Shown here: positions 1 through 11,114 of the stretch, piece by piece | How the letters are laid out: the number at the start of each line of letters is the position of its first letter | How positions within the stretch are numbered: position 1 is the first letter of the stretch | Source: Xanthostigma xanthostigma | Lineage: Eukaryota > Arthropoda > Insecta > Raphidioptera > Raphidiidae | Length of the DNA: 64,000 nucleotides | Assembly (NCBI GenBank): GCA_963575645.1 | Contig: OY754469.1 | Coordinates: 10,992,001 to 11,056,000, forward strand | Direction: 5' to 3' | Notes under the pieces: generated by a model | Seen by the model: only the letters and a program-made list of their open reading frames with translations | Databases searched by the model: none | Told to the model about the DNA's origin: nothing | Translations under genes and position numbers: made by a program

Positions 1-229
1 CCCTTCGATAGAGCATTGTTTTGTTTTTTGCCTTATCGTTTTAAGATAAGAAATCAAAAATTATATATTTTGAATTATACAGGCTGTTCTCTACAGTGTT
101 GTATTATTCAAACATTTCTTTAGTATTTAATTATAATATGGTAACAATGATTTTTCTCAATCTTATTATTATTATTTAAATATCAGTTTTCAAATAATAA
201 TTCTTTATTGCTCCAAAGACAAAAAAAAA

Positions 230-880
230 GTTGTATAGGAGAAGTCAAAATACATATTAGTTACAAGTTAAAAAATTCATTAATATTATAAAAACATTTA
301 GCAGCTAAGAAGCGCTTAAGTCTTTTCTTAAACTGTCGACAATTATATACATTTTTTATTTCTTCGGGGAGAAGATTGTTTATTTTAGTACTCTAGTATA
401 ATGGACTTTTTTGATATAATGATAAATTAGGTCTGATACTGGTCAAATTGTCGCTATTTCTTGTATTGTATTGATGACCAAGCGTAACAAAACTATTATA
501 ATTGTTCCAAACATATATGGTGGATTTATATATATGTACACAGATGGAACTGTCAATAGCTGTTGATTAATGAAAATATCACGCGACTTAATTTTAAAAA
601 TGATCCTTAAGACCTTCTTCTGCAGAATAAAAATTCGTTCTGAATATGGAGAGTTGCCCCACACAAGTATTCCATAATTAATATGCGAATAAATGGAAGC
701 AAAATAATATATTAAAAGTGTTTGTCTGTCGACGATAGACGAAAGTCCACGGAGAAGAAAGATAGCTTTTGATATTTTTTTGCAGCACTCGATATGGTTA
801 ATGCAATCAAGGTTCGAATTAATGGTTACACCAAGAAATCGGAATGAGTCAGTGTTATCGATGAGGTGAATAGAATTTCA
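230..880 (-). pseudogene. non-LTR retrotransposon fragment (C-terminal RT region)
   Basis: Read on the minus strand, this encodes the end of a Jockey/CR1-like reverse transcriptase ORF. FRFLGVTINSN lies near 840-810, LVWGNSPYSERIFILQKK near 670-610, and FKKRLKRFLAAK near 340-300. The same order (FLGIHVE, VLWGHAPESIRIFRAQKR, KLFKKKVKEHLL) occurs at the end of the long RT ORF at 43.6-45.4 kb. The catalytic RT motifs (YADD and upstream) are absent, so this is a 5'-truncated dead copy. Frames shift between the segments. The 3' end is placed near 230 by the loss of coding similarity; no clear poly(A) tail is visible. Confidence 0.75.
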
Positions 881-1216
881 TGTATCTAGTCTGTAAATTC
901 ATTATGCTATGACGAGTTGTGACATTGTATTAATAACGAGCGATTAGCAAATTTTAACAGGTGCACACAAGGCATAAAAGCATTGCAGTACTTTTGTTTT
1001 AATTTACGCACTAGTTCGAGAAAGGGTCATTTTACAACCGCTAAACAGGCATGTAAAAACACCTATTTTATGGGTAATCGTTCAAAAAATAGCATTAACG
1101 CCATTGCAAATATTTGTGTTTTATATTTGACATTAATAATTTGGGGTTGTGCTGCGAGCATATTTTTCCAACGTTTTTTTTCAGTATATTATTAGCGTAC
1201 GCTTAATATTAAAATA
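881..1216. other. no gene recognised
   Basis: AT-rich sequence with one open frame of 70 codons (983-1195) that has no recognisable motif. Confidence 0.5.
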
Positions 1217-1336
1217 TTTGTTTTTATTTAAATAAAAATAGAAGATCTCAATTCGAAAGCTCTAATGTGCATAATCTTTGTTTTTATTTAAATAAAAATA
1301 GAAGATCTCAATTCGAAAGCAGTAATGTGCATTTTA
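1217..1336. repeat. two-copy 60-bp tandem duplication
   Basis: The unit TTTGTTTTTATTTAAATAAA followed by AATAGAAGATCTCAATTC is present twice with a period of exactly 60 bp. The copies are almost identical and differ only near their ends (AAGCTCTAATGTGC against AAGCAGTAATGTGC). This points to a recent local duplication. Confidence 0.85.
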
Positions 1337-1339
1337 CAC

Positions 1340-1739
1340 AATTTGAACATGGAGGAATAAGTCATTTTCCAATTACATGGAAGTGTGAATCGCGTGTATG
1401 TTGTGTAATGCCTATGTTTGTTATTTTGTGAAAAATTACCTACAATACGAATTCGAAACTGTTGTTGGTAGACGTATATTTACATATGCAGATTTATCTA
1501 TAACATACGGAATTATGTGAAATAACGGCTACGAAGCAATGTCGTGTAGAAATCACGAACTGAATAATATTTACAATATAATGCCTATGACATCAAATAT
1601 GTAATTTGTATTATACAGGGTTCTAGAGAAAAATGTTTTAGTATACAATTACAGTAGCAGACACTTAAAAAAGAATTAGGTTATGATTTTTAAAAGGTAT
1701 TTGTTTACAGAACTAAGGAATTGATATATCGAAATAAAA
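1340..1739. other. no gene recognised
   Basis: Plain AT-rich sequence. I see no coding or repeat signal here. Confidence 0.4.
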
Positions 1740-2310
1740 TATAGTTTAAAAAAAACTAAAAAACACGCTTTATATCGAATTAAAAAGTAAAAAATATTTT
1801 TTTAAAATAAACTTAAAAAGCGTGGGGCGCTTTGTTCCACATTTTTTTACATCGAGCGCCCCACGCTTTTTAAGCTTATTTTAAAATATATATTTTTTAC
1901 TTTTTAGTTCGATATAAAGCGTGTTTTTTAGTTTTTTTTTTAACTATAGGTATTTATTTCTCAATTTTTAGTTTGATATAAAGCGTGTTTTTTAGTTTTC
2001 ATTTTTAAACTATATTTATTTTCCACTTTTTAGTTCGATTTATTGTAAAAAATTTGCCGAAAAAAAACAATTTTTTTTTTCGGCGTGGACGGGATTAGAA
2101 CCCACGACCCGTGCTGCCGAGAGTTGACGTCAACGAAGAGCCGTGCCTTAGACCGCACGGCTGCCAGTGTACTTACTGTGCTGGCATATTATACCGCTAT
2201 ATAAACCACTTGCTGTAGTCCAAATGAAAGTTACAAACATAGGTACATACATACATACATACATACATACTTTACAAGTGAAGTTAATATAAAGGGTGTA
2301 AAAAAAACAG
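1740..2310 (-). repeat. composite repeat, copy A (palindromic minisatellite + tRNA-like head)
   Basis: Positions 1740-1948 form a long imperfect palindrome. Its arms contain AAAAAACACGCTTTATATCG and the reverse, and its centre is a GCGTGGGGCGC/GCGCCCCACGC stem near 1844. A further ~60-bp unit of the same minisatellite follows at 1951-2045. Next come a short CCGAAAA/TTTTCGG hairpin, a tRNA-like sequence (2083-2166, minus), and a shared flank with CTATATAAACCACTTGCTG and an ACAT microsatellite at 2245-2270. The same order recurs at 13535-14030 and partly at 6934-7202. On the minus strand it reads as a SINE-like unit: tRNA head, small hairpin, then a tandem-repeat tail. Confidence 0.75.
2083..2166 (-). 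repeat. tRNA-Leu-like sequence (pseudo-tRNA / SINE head)
   Basis: The minus strand has an A-box-like stretch GTGCGGTCTAAGGC and a B-box-like GTGGGTTCTAATCCC at tRNA spacing, ending in GTCCACGCC. The D-arm and T-arm can form. The middle is too long and does not give a clean anticodon arm plus variable arm, so I call it a tRNA-derived repeat head and not a working gene. Near-identical copies lie at 7117-7202 and 13814-13898. Confidence 0.65.
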
Positions 2311-2788
2311 AGATTTTAATCTTATCGCGTTACTTTGTTTTTAACAAACTCAGAAAGTCACCAAATTCCAAAATAAAAATAAATTCAATAATAAACAAAT
2401 AAATAAAATATTTTTATACACATAATGAATAGACAGACAGAAAATAGGTCACCCGTATAAAGCTTACACAAATAAACAATTTGAAAATATAGTTTAAATA
2501 TCACCACTTATTCGTTTATATCAATAAATTCGCAAATGTCACATTGTATTGAAAATGTGTCAACACTTTTTTCTGGCAATTTTAGTGCAAAGTCGTTAAT
2601 TGAAACATTCTGTAATTATTAATTGTAACGCATATAACATAATATATCTTCATTTGTATAATAAATTGCGCCATTTTTCTCTCTGGAAATCAAGTGAATT
2701 GATTTGTTGACAATACATTTGTGAACCGGTGGCGTGTGATTTAAAAAGAATGATGCACTTTAAACAGATACGCTATGTTTATAAATCA
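2311..2788. other. no gene recognised
   Basis: AT-rich spacer between two repeats. Nothing recognisable. Confidence 0.4.
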
Positions 2789-3409
2789 CTAGCGGTCCCG
2801 CCCGGTTTCACCCGAGTGTAAAAGAACGAATGGGGAAGGGAACAACATGAGTACACACATTCATCTTAGTTTACCGAGATGAATGTTGTGTCTAAATTTC
2901 ATGATGATCGGAGTTACCGTTCAAAAGTTTTTGTCGATAAAAAGCAGTATTTATACTTTTTTTAGCTAATATTTTTTTTTATTAATTAAATCAAATTAAA
3001 ATAAATTTAAATGTAAGCCTTAGAAGAAAGCAATGTAGAAAATAAAAAAATAAATAAAAATATATTCTCGCCTAACGTAGGGCTTGAACCCACGACCCTG
3101 ATATTGACAGGCGTGTGCTCTACCGATTGAGCTTGCCGGCGTTGTATTCTGGCAACGCTAATATGAGTATATTTAGTTAGTGCATTTCATCTGAATAGAA
3201 GCTTATTTTTGAGATACATTTTGCAACATTTTTCATTAATGCTCCGCTCTTAATGGTCGTAGGCCTGATTTTATGTAGCCTATAGCCTTCCTCGATAAAT
3301 GGGCTAGCTAACAAAAAAATTTTTTTTTCAAATTGAACCAGTAGTTCCTGAGATTAGCGCGTTCAAACAAACAAACAAACTCTTCAGCTTTATATATTAT
3401 TAGTATAAA
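2789..3409 (-). mobile_element. non-autonomous Helitron, minus orientation, with internal tRNA-like sequence
   Basis: The 5' end near 3409 reads on the minus strand TTTATACTAATAATATATAA, then AAGCTGAAGAGTTTG and a GTTT run. This matches the familiar lepidopteran Helitron start TCTATACTAATATTATAAAG, with the initial TC decayed to TT. The 3' end at 2789 reads GGGCGGGACCGCTAG followed by T, which is the CTRR/T end of Helitrons; the hairpin before it is weak. The body has the diagnostic phrases AACGCGCTAATCTCAGGAAC and GCCCATTTATCGAGGAAGGC. It is 621 bp with no Rep/helicase coding, so it depends on an autonomous partner. Confidence 0.7.
3068..3140 (-). repeat. tRNA-like sequence inside the Helitron
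   Basis: This is 73 nt on the minus strand. It has a D-arm AGCTCAATCGGTAGAGC that pairs cleanly, a CCTGTCAA loop like a tRNA-Asp (GTC) anticodon region, and a T-arm GTGGGTTCAAGCCCTAC. The acceptor stem pairs only partly (GCC with GGC) and the anticodon stem is broken. It is probably a tRNA-derived SINE head captured by the Helitron and not a working tRNA. Confidence 0.6.
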
Positions 3410-3510
3410 TTCTATGTATAATTTTTGGCTAAATTTTCTAGTACAACTACTTACAGAAATTACTTTACCGGTATAATTGTGAAAAACAAAAACAAAAAAC
3501 AATGATTATG

Positions 3511-3580
3511 GCACCGACGGATTGGATCGAACCTACGACCTTTGGGTTTCGAGACAAGTATTTTACTTTGCGACCATCTT
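3511..3580 (-). repeat. second tRNA-like sequence (degenerate SINE head)
   Basis: The minus strand reads GATGGTCGCAAAGTAAAATA then ACTTGTCTCG and ends with a good B box, GGTCGTAGGTTCGATCC. The spacing between the A-like and B boxes is tRNA-like, but the A box and anticodon stem are decayed. It is a different family from the tRNA-like units at 2083 and 3068. Confidence 0.5.
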
Positions 3581-4054
3581 AAACTAATGTTGTACAACCG
3601 GTTTTTATAGTATATACGACATTTTAAATTCTCTAGATTGAAATTTTACCCCACCGTGCTAAAAGAAATTTTACTTCAAAAAGAAATATTGAACTGAATA
3701 TCATTCAGTTTATATTTAATAGCATTTCTGTGATTAATGTTTTACCTACGTTTCCTGAACTAAAAATATCACCGACATTTTTTTGCATTAATATTGATCG
3801 CCCCTTTTTAATATTTTTACAGTAACGTGTATACGTTTTGGTGTGTTATTATCACAACACAATTAGGCTTTTGAAAAAAAATAATTATCGATTTTTTTAT
3901 TGTATTTTAAAACTTTATTATAATTAATAATATTGATAATCGATGCGAAAAACTTTCAAAAAACTTTTTTAAATTAATTATAAGCAATTTAAAATTGATA
4001 AAATATTTAAAAAAATCACGTGACTGCAAACGCACTAAAATTGTTTTTGACAGT

Positions 4055-4141
4055 TGTGACGTCATAATGGTAAAATGTATATACGCAGTATACTATCAAT
4101 GGCTTCTACATGTGTATTGACTAAAACATTATGACGTCACA
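4055..4141. repeat. 15-bp perfect inverted repeat with CRE-type cores
   Basis: TGTGACGTCATAATG at 4055-4069 is matched exactly in reverse by CATTATGACGTCACA at 4127-4141. Each arm contains TGACGTCA, the consensus of CREB/ATF binding sites. The 57-bp spacer has no gene. It could be the two ends of a small decayed element or a pair of binding sites; the sequence alone does not decide. Confidence 0.6.
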
Positions 4142-6106
4142 TTATGTTCGGGAAATGTCGGCGCGTTCTCGGAACTGGGTACAATAATTTATTTTTAATT
4201 TGATATAACTTTTGAATTATAACGAAAATAAAAAAAAGAAAAATAGTTTTGTTATAAAACTTATATACGATCTTTCCATTTATGACAAAAAAAATTTCAT
4301 TCTAAAGGCCAATTATGGAAAAAACGTTCGAATATCAGCGCCCAAAATTTCTACTATACTGGTTCGATTAAATGTCACAAAAGTGACGCAAAGTTCTTTT
4401 GCTCCTCTTGGCCAATTGTCATTTCTTTTTTGAAGAGGTATGCAGAGGTATGCATTTTACGCATTTTGTTAATTAAAAAAAAAAGCCATAGGCTTTCTCT
4501 CCTTTTAAAATTTCCCGTAATAGAGTTGTATAAAATAAAACAATAACTTATCTAAACTGGCCCCTTTATGGTTTTCATTGTACATAAATTTTATCCGGCA
4601 GTCGTGCTATATATTTATCACAAGTCCGGAATCAATTTTTTGCATAACATGTCACTGTGGGATTTCCGTTATTAAATAAAATAACCCTCTACAGAAATAT
4701 GTTATCGCATTTATAAAAAGGGGCCCACAATAAATATAAAATAAAGGTGCGATAGTTAAGTAAGAAATGGGACAGTGTGATATTAATTCAAAAGGAAAAC
4801 CGGAAACCATTGCGGTCAACTTAAAGCGGGTATCTACGTCCGCTGTAGGCGTGCTTCCCCCCCTCCCCAGGTCCCAGCACGCTCTCCGATTCTTCGCCCT
4901 GCATGCAGACACACTGCCTAATACAAGCCACTTACATGCTATAACCTCTCCTGTAAGGCTCGAGACACACTCCACGATGCAGATATTGCTTAATTGTCAT
5001 ACAAAAACTATTCACCTTTCGGAGACTATTTTGTAGAAAATTTTTTACTCTAAAAATTACTGGTATCCATTTTTTAGAACACAATTTTACGATTTTTTTC
5101 ACTTTGAGGATGACATCATGTAGGAAGGTTTTGGTACAGAAATTTTGAGTTGATACATTTTCGATAGTTTTTCGAAAGGGCAAGTCATCTAGCGCTTGTC
5201 GGTTAAGTGATAAACCAGACAAAATTGCTTAGAAGCAAAGATTTTTACATTTTGTGGACGCAATTATATAGCGCGCTCTATTTTAACAATTGTCCAATGT
5301 GACGACAACCGTATAGAAACGTAGAATCCAAGCGGTGCCGCAGGGTGCCGAGGTTTGCCCCCCCCACGCACACACACACTGGTAGCGCGCGGACGTTGGG
5401 GCAACTGGGACCGCCATTTATCACGCATTCACCTTTATTATTCGAAGCCCTGTTTGATTTATGTGTCGATTATGTGGACGCAGGTATTAAATAGAGATAA
5501 TAAATTTGTTTTATATGAGATGGCGCTCACCTCTTGCATACTCTACTCTGCACTACGTTTGGATGTGATTTAAATCTTTTATCATTGCCTTAGGGATGAA
5601 TCAAAACTTTGATTAAAAAATTCCAAAGCTCTATTAACAATAAAAAGACATTTTCATTTTGTCTGGGGGACACTGAAACGATTTTTAAAATGATCTCACT
5701 GCTCAAAAGCCTCTTTTTGAGTAACATAAGCTACGATCTAATTAAATTTCTAGACTAATTAATCAAATAATTAATACACACACGCACACTAGCTTCCTAA
5801 GACCCCAAAACATTGAGATCTGATGAAAACTTGATTTTCTAAAATCGAACCGAAAACAACTTCTTTCGTATTGTTTTTTTTTTTTTGAAAATTTTCAATA
5901 GCACGGGTTTAAAAACGTAAATAAAGTCGGGAACCCAGCACACTGTATTTAAGGTAACCTACAGAAGATACAGTAAAGTTGATGCATTCGGGTCGATTCT
6001 CCCAGCAGCGGGTAGACACGTTTTTAGATTATGATGATCTATCCAGTCAGTCAGTCAATCAATCAATGAATTATTGGACAGTCGTATCTTAGAAACCATT
6101 CCACCT
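4142..6106. other. no gene recognised; locally GC-richer stretches
   Basis: Open frames of 60-107 codons here overlap one another on both strands and carry no recognisable domain. Two stretches stand out as CpG- and C-rich against the AT background: 4830-4930, and 5330-5420 with a short (CA)n run. They could be remains of promoter or exon sequence, but nothing supports a gene. Confidence 0.4.
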
Positions 6107-6345
6107 ATACTGCCGTAAAAAGGCAAAAGGCAGTAAGTGATCAACTTATGAATTTGAGTAAATCAAGATTTACTAAAAATGTATTGACCGTCCAGAATTT
6201 TAGATTATGGAAACCAAAACATGGGGAAAACATTTTTTAAAGACAATAAAATTATTGCTGCAGCACTTACTGCTGTCGTTGGTTTCAGTATGAACTCATT
6301 TTTCAACAAATGTCACTTACTGCCCTTTGCCTTTTAGGGCAGTAT
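6107..6345. repeat. imperfect inverted repeat with 34-bp arms
   Basis: The arm at 6107-6140 starts ATACTGCCGTAAAAAGGC and ends CAGTAAGTGA. Its reverse complement lies at 6313-6345 (TCACTTACTGCCC...GGGCAGTAT) with three or four differences. The 170-bp middle has no coding signal. The structure fits a small foldback or MITE; no target duplication could be assigned. Confidence 0.55.
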
Positions 6346-6856
6346 AGACGTATGAAATTTGGAATGCTGCTTATTTATGGCAAACATAAAAAAATAAGTT
6401 CTGTATCATAACTAGCCTCGGAGAAATCGGGGATGGGGGCGGCGAAAACGGCTCTAAATGTTGACATTAACACATAATTAACGTGAGTAAAATTGGGACA
6501 GCCCTCAAACACTGGTGATTTAAATATTCGTTTCTGGTTCTGTGTGGGGAACTGTGAGACCAACGGTGGCTGTGTCATGTGTTAAAGACATCTTGAGAAA
6601 TCTATTTGCATATATCTTGGCACAGATATTGTTTGTGAACGTCTGCTGCCCCACTTTAACGTTTCCCATATTGATTTTCTACTATTGTCAATTCTCATTG
6701 ATTTATTCCCGTTTAAATAAGTATGATATTCTATTTGAAATTTGGAACAGGGACAGATGAAATAAAAAAAAAACACACGGGTTGCACTCCGAGAGTGCCG
6801 GCAGAAGTGAAAACTTGAATATTAACGTCTTACGAATTTTCGATCAGGTCACGTGT
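6346..6856. other. no gene recognised
   Basis: Mutually overlapping short open frames at 6375-6776 on both strands, without motifs. Confidence 0.4.
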
Positions 6857-7392
6857 CCTGACGCGAGTTTAACATTTTTTACCCATTACAAAAAAAGTGT
6901 ACAACGTCGCTAAAGATGGTTTCACTTCAAAAATTATTTTTTACATTTTAGTTCGATATAAAGCGTGTTTTTTAGTTTTTTTTAAACTATATTTATTTTT
7001 CAGTTTTTAGTTTGATATAAAGCGTGTTTTTTAGTTTTTTTTAAACTATATTTATTTTTCACTTTTTAGTTCGATTTATTGTCAAAAATTTGCCGAAAAA
7101 CAACAATTTTCTTTTTCGGCGTGGACGTGATTTGAACCCACGACCCGTGATGCCGAGAGTTGACGTCAGCAAAGAGTAGCGCCTTAGACCGCTCGGCCAC
7201 CGATTGCTGTTGGTATAGTGGCATAACATATTAACAGTAATAAACCACACGGTACCTAGCAATTACTCTCACTTAGAGCGTTTTCTCGCTTACCCAGTTC
7301 TTACTTTACCTGACGCCTGATGCGAGTTTTACATTTTTTACCCATTACAAAAAAAGTGTACAACGCCGCTAAAGAAGTTTTCACTTCAAAAA
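6857..7392. repeat. 77-bp direct repeats flanking composite repeat copy B
   Basis: Positions 6857-6933 and 7316-7392 are direct repeats about 93% identical, both containing ACATTTTTTACCCATTACAA and GTGTACAACG. Between them lie the minisatellite units (6934-7075, each with TTCGATATAAAGCGTG) and a tRNA-like head. The repeats are too long for an ordinary target duplication, so they more likely belong to a host element that was duplicated or recombined around the insertion. Confidence 0.7.
7117..7202 (-). repeat. tRNA-Leu-like sequence, copy B
   Basis: This is the best preserved of the three Leu-like heads. The minus strand begins GGTGGCCGAGCGGTCTAAGG, a near-perfect Leu/Ser-type A box, and ends with GTGGGTTCAAATCACG as B box. 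The inserted segment with TTGACGTCAAC-type sequence in the middle still prevents a normal anticodon arm. Confidence 0.65.
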
Positions 7393-8048
7393 AATAGTAT
7401 TTTTATTTTACGATAGTACTTTCCAACAAAAAGGGCTCTAGTAAGAAGGGTGCTCAAGTAATCTTAAATTCCCATTTAATTATTTTGGAAGCGTACTGTA
7501 ATAACTACCTAACTTGTTATTCGATTTATGGAAACCTGATGTTTGGTTCTGATTTAACCTTCATGAGAAAGAAGCCAGGGATCAATAGTTACATAATATC
7601 TAAACGTGGACAATGTTTTTTTTTTTTTTTGTAAAATTGCATGTGCAAAATCCCGTATAATATAGTTTTGTATAAAATTGGTCAGTGACTGTTCACATTT
7701 TAGATAACGAATGTTGTGAGATGTTGAGATCAAACAGTTCGACCGTGGCACATCTGTTGATGTGTTTTTGGTTTACTTCACGTGTTCGTTCAACTGTTGG
7801 AACGTTCGTAAAACCTTGCTGTGTATATCGTATATATAGTACACACGCGCAAACGAACTGGTGATAATGCCTTGTTCTGGCTCTCTATATAATATTCTCT
7901 GAGTAGGACTGGTGGGACAATATTTACATTTCCCATGTTGGAACATGGTAAACACAGGACTGTAATCAGTTAACTTCCGATATTGTTCGGGCAGACTCGC
8001 CGCACTCAAAAGTGATCAAAAATTGATTTAATTGCAACCTAGTATTCT
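7393..8048. other. no gene recognised
   Basis: Short random frames only (7554-7751 and 7773-8009, minus). Confidence 0.4.
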
Positions 8049-8490
8049 TAATAAATAAAATTATCGACCAATTTTTCAGACAATATAATAACAAAAAAAA
8101 ATTGGTTGTCTGTAAAGTCGGTTTACGGACGATAGTTTTACGTGATAACGTATTCCGTAATACATAACCTAAATTTTAGTAGCTGTCAAACTTGGGCCGA
8201 AGCATACTGCGCTCTCGCTTGCACGTACAGGGTCAGGCGGAACGTTACACTTTTTCGTGCGTGCAGCTGGTGTTTCATCAATTTATAAGACGTTATCACG
8301 TCAAAATATAATTAATACATTAACGTTTCAATCCGGATTTGGACCTTTTTCAGAACTGATCTAAAAAATATAAAAATAATTAATATTTAAAATCTAATTA
8401 GCTTTTTATAAAATCTTTCAAAATTATCAATGATTTTCAAAATAATGAAAAAATATTTTTTTTGTTAATATATTGTCTGCAAAATTATTG
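8049..8490 (-). mobile_element. truncated copy of the 37-kb foldback element, interrupted by a nested MITE
   Basis: Positions 8049-8100 (ATTATCGACCAATTTTTCAG) match the outer arm of the palindrome at 37094-37516. The match resumes at about 8306 (ATTAATACATTAACG) and runs to the palindrome centre near 8460. After that, only the outermost part of the second arm remains. A degenerate hammerhead-like core lies on the minus strand at 8325-8353. Confidence 0.65.
8101..8305 (+). mobile_element. ~205-bp MITE nested in the foldback
   Basis: The left end is TTGGTTGTCTGTAAAGTCGG and the right end CGTTATCACGTC. The inner parts GTTTTACGTGATAACG and CGTTATCACGTC form short inverted ends. The whole unit is matched in reverse at about 34978-35181, and its ends are shared by the larger element at 34484-35181. 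The split of the surrounding foldback between 8100 and 8306 shows it is an insertion. Runs of A at both borders hide any target duplication. Confidence 0.65.
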
Positions 8491-8999
8491 TGATTTCAGT
8501 TGGTTGTTAGTAGACAAGGTTATTAGAGTACAGAGCTTGTGTCTGTTTCATCTGACCAGTCAGCATAAGCGCGGAAATGACGTCAGCTGGCGGATAATTA
8601 ATATTTTTATCAATCTATAATGATAATATCAAAAATGTCATTTATATTTAACTAGGACTACGTAAATCACTTACCTTAAAAATTCAATTTGTTGAAAATA
8701 TTTCTATCTTTGACATTTGTTGAATATTGCCACTAAAGTATATTAACAACAATATTTTTTACACAATCAATTGACAGGTCCGCCAGATGACGTCATCCTC
8801 CCACAACCATTCAACTGGATGATGCAACCCCTGTAATCTATTTAGTGATCAATAAAGAAATGAGATGACTGTTCATATATTAAAAAAAAATATGCAAAAA
8901 GGACGATTGTTTTGTTGCGAAATTGTTGAGTTATTGTCACAGTTGCAAACGATTTTCTACTGAGTTGGAAGTAAATAATATAAGCCTGACTGTCTAATC
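8491..8999. other. no gene recognised
   Basis: AT-rich sequence with no clear feature. Confidence 0.4.
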
Positions 9000-9266
9000 C
9001 AGGGGTTCCCAAACTTTTAATAATTGCGATTCACTTTCTTTCCCGGCACACTGAATCTCTCAGAATTACCTGACAAGCCGGAAAAAATATCTTCACAAAC
9101 AAAATACTTTTTATCTTTTTGTTTCATTTATTTTAACGACACCGCTACGGACAGCACACATTTTTTTCAAATTTCCAAAAATATACATTCAAGATATTGT
9201 CGCGACCCAGAAAAAATCGACTCGCGACCCACCAGTGGGTCACGACCCAGAGTTTGGGAAACATTG
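9000..9266. mobile_element. hAT-type MITE with 8-bp target duplication
   Basis: The termini are CAGGGGTTCCCAAACTTTT and AGAGTTTGGGAAACATTG, an inverted pair typical of hAT elements. Internal GACCCACCAGTGGGTC lies close to the right end. The flanks are GTCTAATC (8992-8999) and CTCTAATC (9267-9274), an 8-bp target duplication with one change. At 267 bp there is no room for a transposase. Confidence 0.85.
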
Positions 9267-9274
9267 CTCTAATC

Positions 9275-9690
9275 AATTTCTGAAAGCTCTGAAACAAATA
9301 TAGTAAACATATCTAACAATCTAGCGTTAAGTTCAGAAGTTATCCAATCACGTTTGAACGCATACAAATTTATTTCCCAATGTTATCAACGTTACATACT
9401 ATCTACATCGAGAGTTTAGAAAGTAGATTGTGAAGGGGGAAGAATTACGTCAGCGTTACTCTTCGATCACTCCGATAATAAGAAACTAGCTTCTCTGAAC
9501 TGCCAAAGGCCAGAGTGTAACGCTTGCTTGATTTCTGTCTTCTCTACTTTTAACCAACCAATTTTTGAACGTTTTATTAACAATAAGATGCGCAATGTCT
9601 CTTGACATTGATTTCACATTACTATAATAATTTTTGAAGTGTCAGTACGATTATTCTCTGGATAATGTTCATAGTTTTAATTCAATTTAT
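9275..9690. other. no gene recognised
   Basis: Nothing recognisable. Confidence 0.4.
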
Positions 9691-10100
9691 AAGTTTATTC
9701 AACTCATGCGCGTTATTCATGTTTTATCATGCCTAAAAACCGAACCCTAAATAGCCATTTACCGACTGGTGACAATTACTTGTCATAACTCAATGAAGAT
9801 TCCTACTAGCTCGGCCATTGTGGAGTAATGAAAATAAACGTAACTATTTTCTGAGTCGTAACGAAATAGTCGGTAACAACAACTCCGTTGTTACCCATTG
9901 AGGCTAAAATTGAGAGGCCGAATGTTTTCGACATGGAGTTTATTCATAACCGGCTAACCTCAAACCAAAACATTGAATCGTGCTGTTTGGTGCTGTTAGT
10001 ATTGACAGTTTTTTTTATAAAGAAATAAATAGATATTTACAACATCTCATTAATAACAATAAATAAAACATGAATAACGCGCAATTGTTGAATAAAATTA
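9691..10100. repeat. inverted repeat, ~38-bp arms around 330 bp
   Basis: GCGCGTTATTCATGTTTTAT near 9709 is matched in reverse by ATAAAACATGAATAACGCGC near 10063, and similarity extends through TTTATTCAAC on the outer side. This is a probable decayed TIR element; the interior has no open frame of note. Confidence 0.55.
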
Positions 10101-11102
10101 TGGGCGTAACTTGTAGGCTGTCATGACCTGTCAGCGCCATGAATGACTTAGACTACTAGTTACGCCAATAACTATTATTCGATAAATAACTGACTGCATA
10201 ACTGATTTCTCCCACTTCCCCCTATATAGCTGCTTTTCTTGTATATGTGTAGGCCATTTAGTATTGTTCGTAAATAAAAAATGCGATCTTACGAATTCAA
10301 TAGTAACTTTCATAAACCACCAAATAGAAATGCAGTTTGTTACACATAGAACTGTCAAAAATATTTAAAACTAAAAACTGACAATCGAATCGTTTCGAAT
10401 TAATCATTCGACTGGCAACCTTTCGATTGTTATTAAAATCACTGAATATTCCCAACTCTAATAATTCGTGTGCGGGACCGTCTATTTGAGTTGATTCCAG
10501 TCAGTCCCTGTATAACATTTCTGTAAACTGGAAAGAGAGATGAAATTGAAGAGAGCAAGTAATATGTTACTGCACAAAGGCATTGGCATCGCGCGCGCGC
10601 TCACACGCACACGTACAACAATAAATGCAAACATAATATTATGAGGCCTTACCCCGATATCAAGCACATGTTTAGTGGCGCGGCTCGTTAAAAAGAAAGC
10701 ACGTGTGGAGAAAGTAATGGTTTCTGAAGCAGTTTAAATTACGTTTTAACGTAATAAAAATAGCAATTTTTTGTACAATCTTCTCTACACACACCCTATT
10801 ATCAAATTGATTGTTGCATCTGAAAACCTACACGCTATGAAATTGATACAGTGCGACTATAAAAATACGCATTGTGAATAAAACACATTTCTTCACCTTC
10901 GTTACAGATCTGACAGCTAATCTTTAAACTTGTACTTTAATTAATCCATTTTTCACTGATTATTGAAATAGATTAATGCGGTAAAAATAATTTATCCATA
11001 TTTTTTCGATTTTGAAAATATCGATAAATAAGAAAGTTAGTTAAAAATTTACCACCCTTTGAATAATGCGTGACGTCGTTTGTATGCAATCTACGTACAA
11101 GC
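10101..11102. other. no gene recognised; short (CG/CA)n tract
   Basis: A CGCGCGCGCTCACACGCACA simple-sequence patch lies near 10590. Otherwise only short random frames. Confidence 0.4.
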
Positions 11103-11114
11103 AATAATTACCTA

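Noticed and set aside
2083-3580. Functional tRNA genes at 2083, 3068 and 3511
   Set aside because: The A and B boxes are good but acceptor or anticodon stems do not pair, and the Leu-like unit recurs inside a repeat family.
4652-4975. 107-codon minus frame overlapping a plus frame at 4767-5036
   Set aside because: No domain, no similarity I recognise, and the open frames on both strands come from local GC-richer composition.
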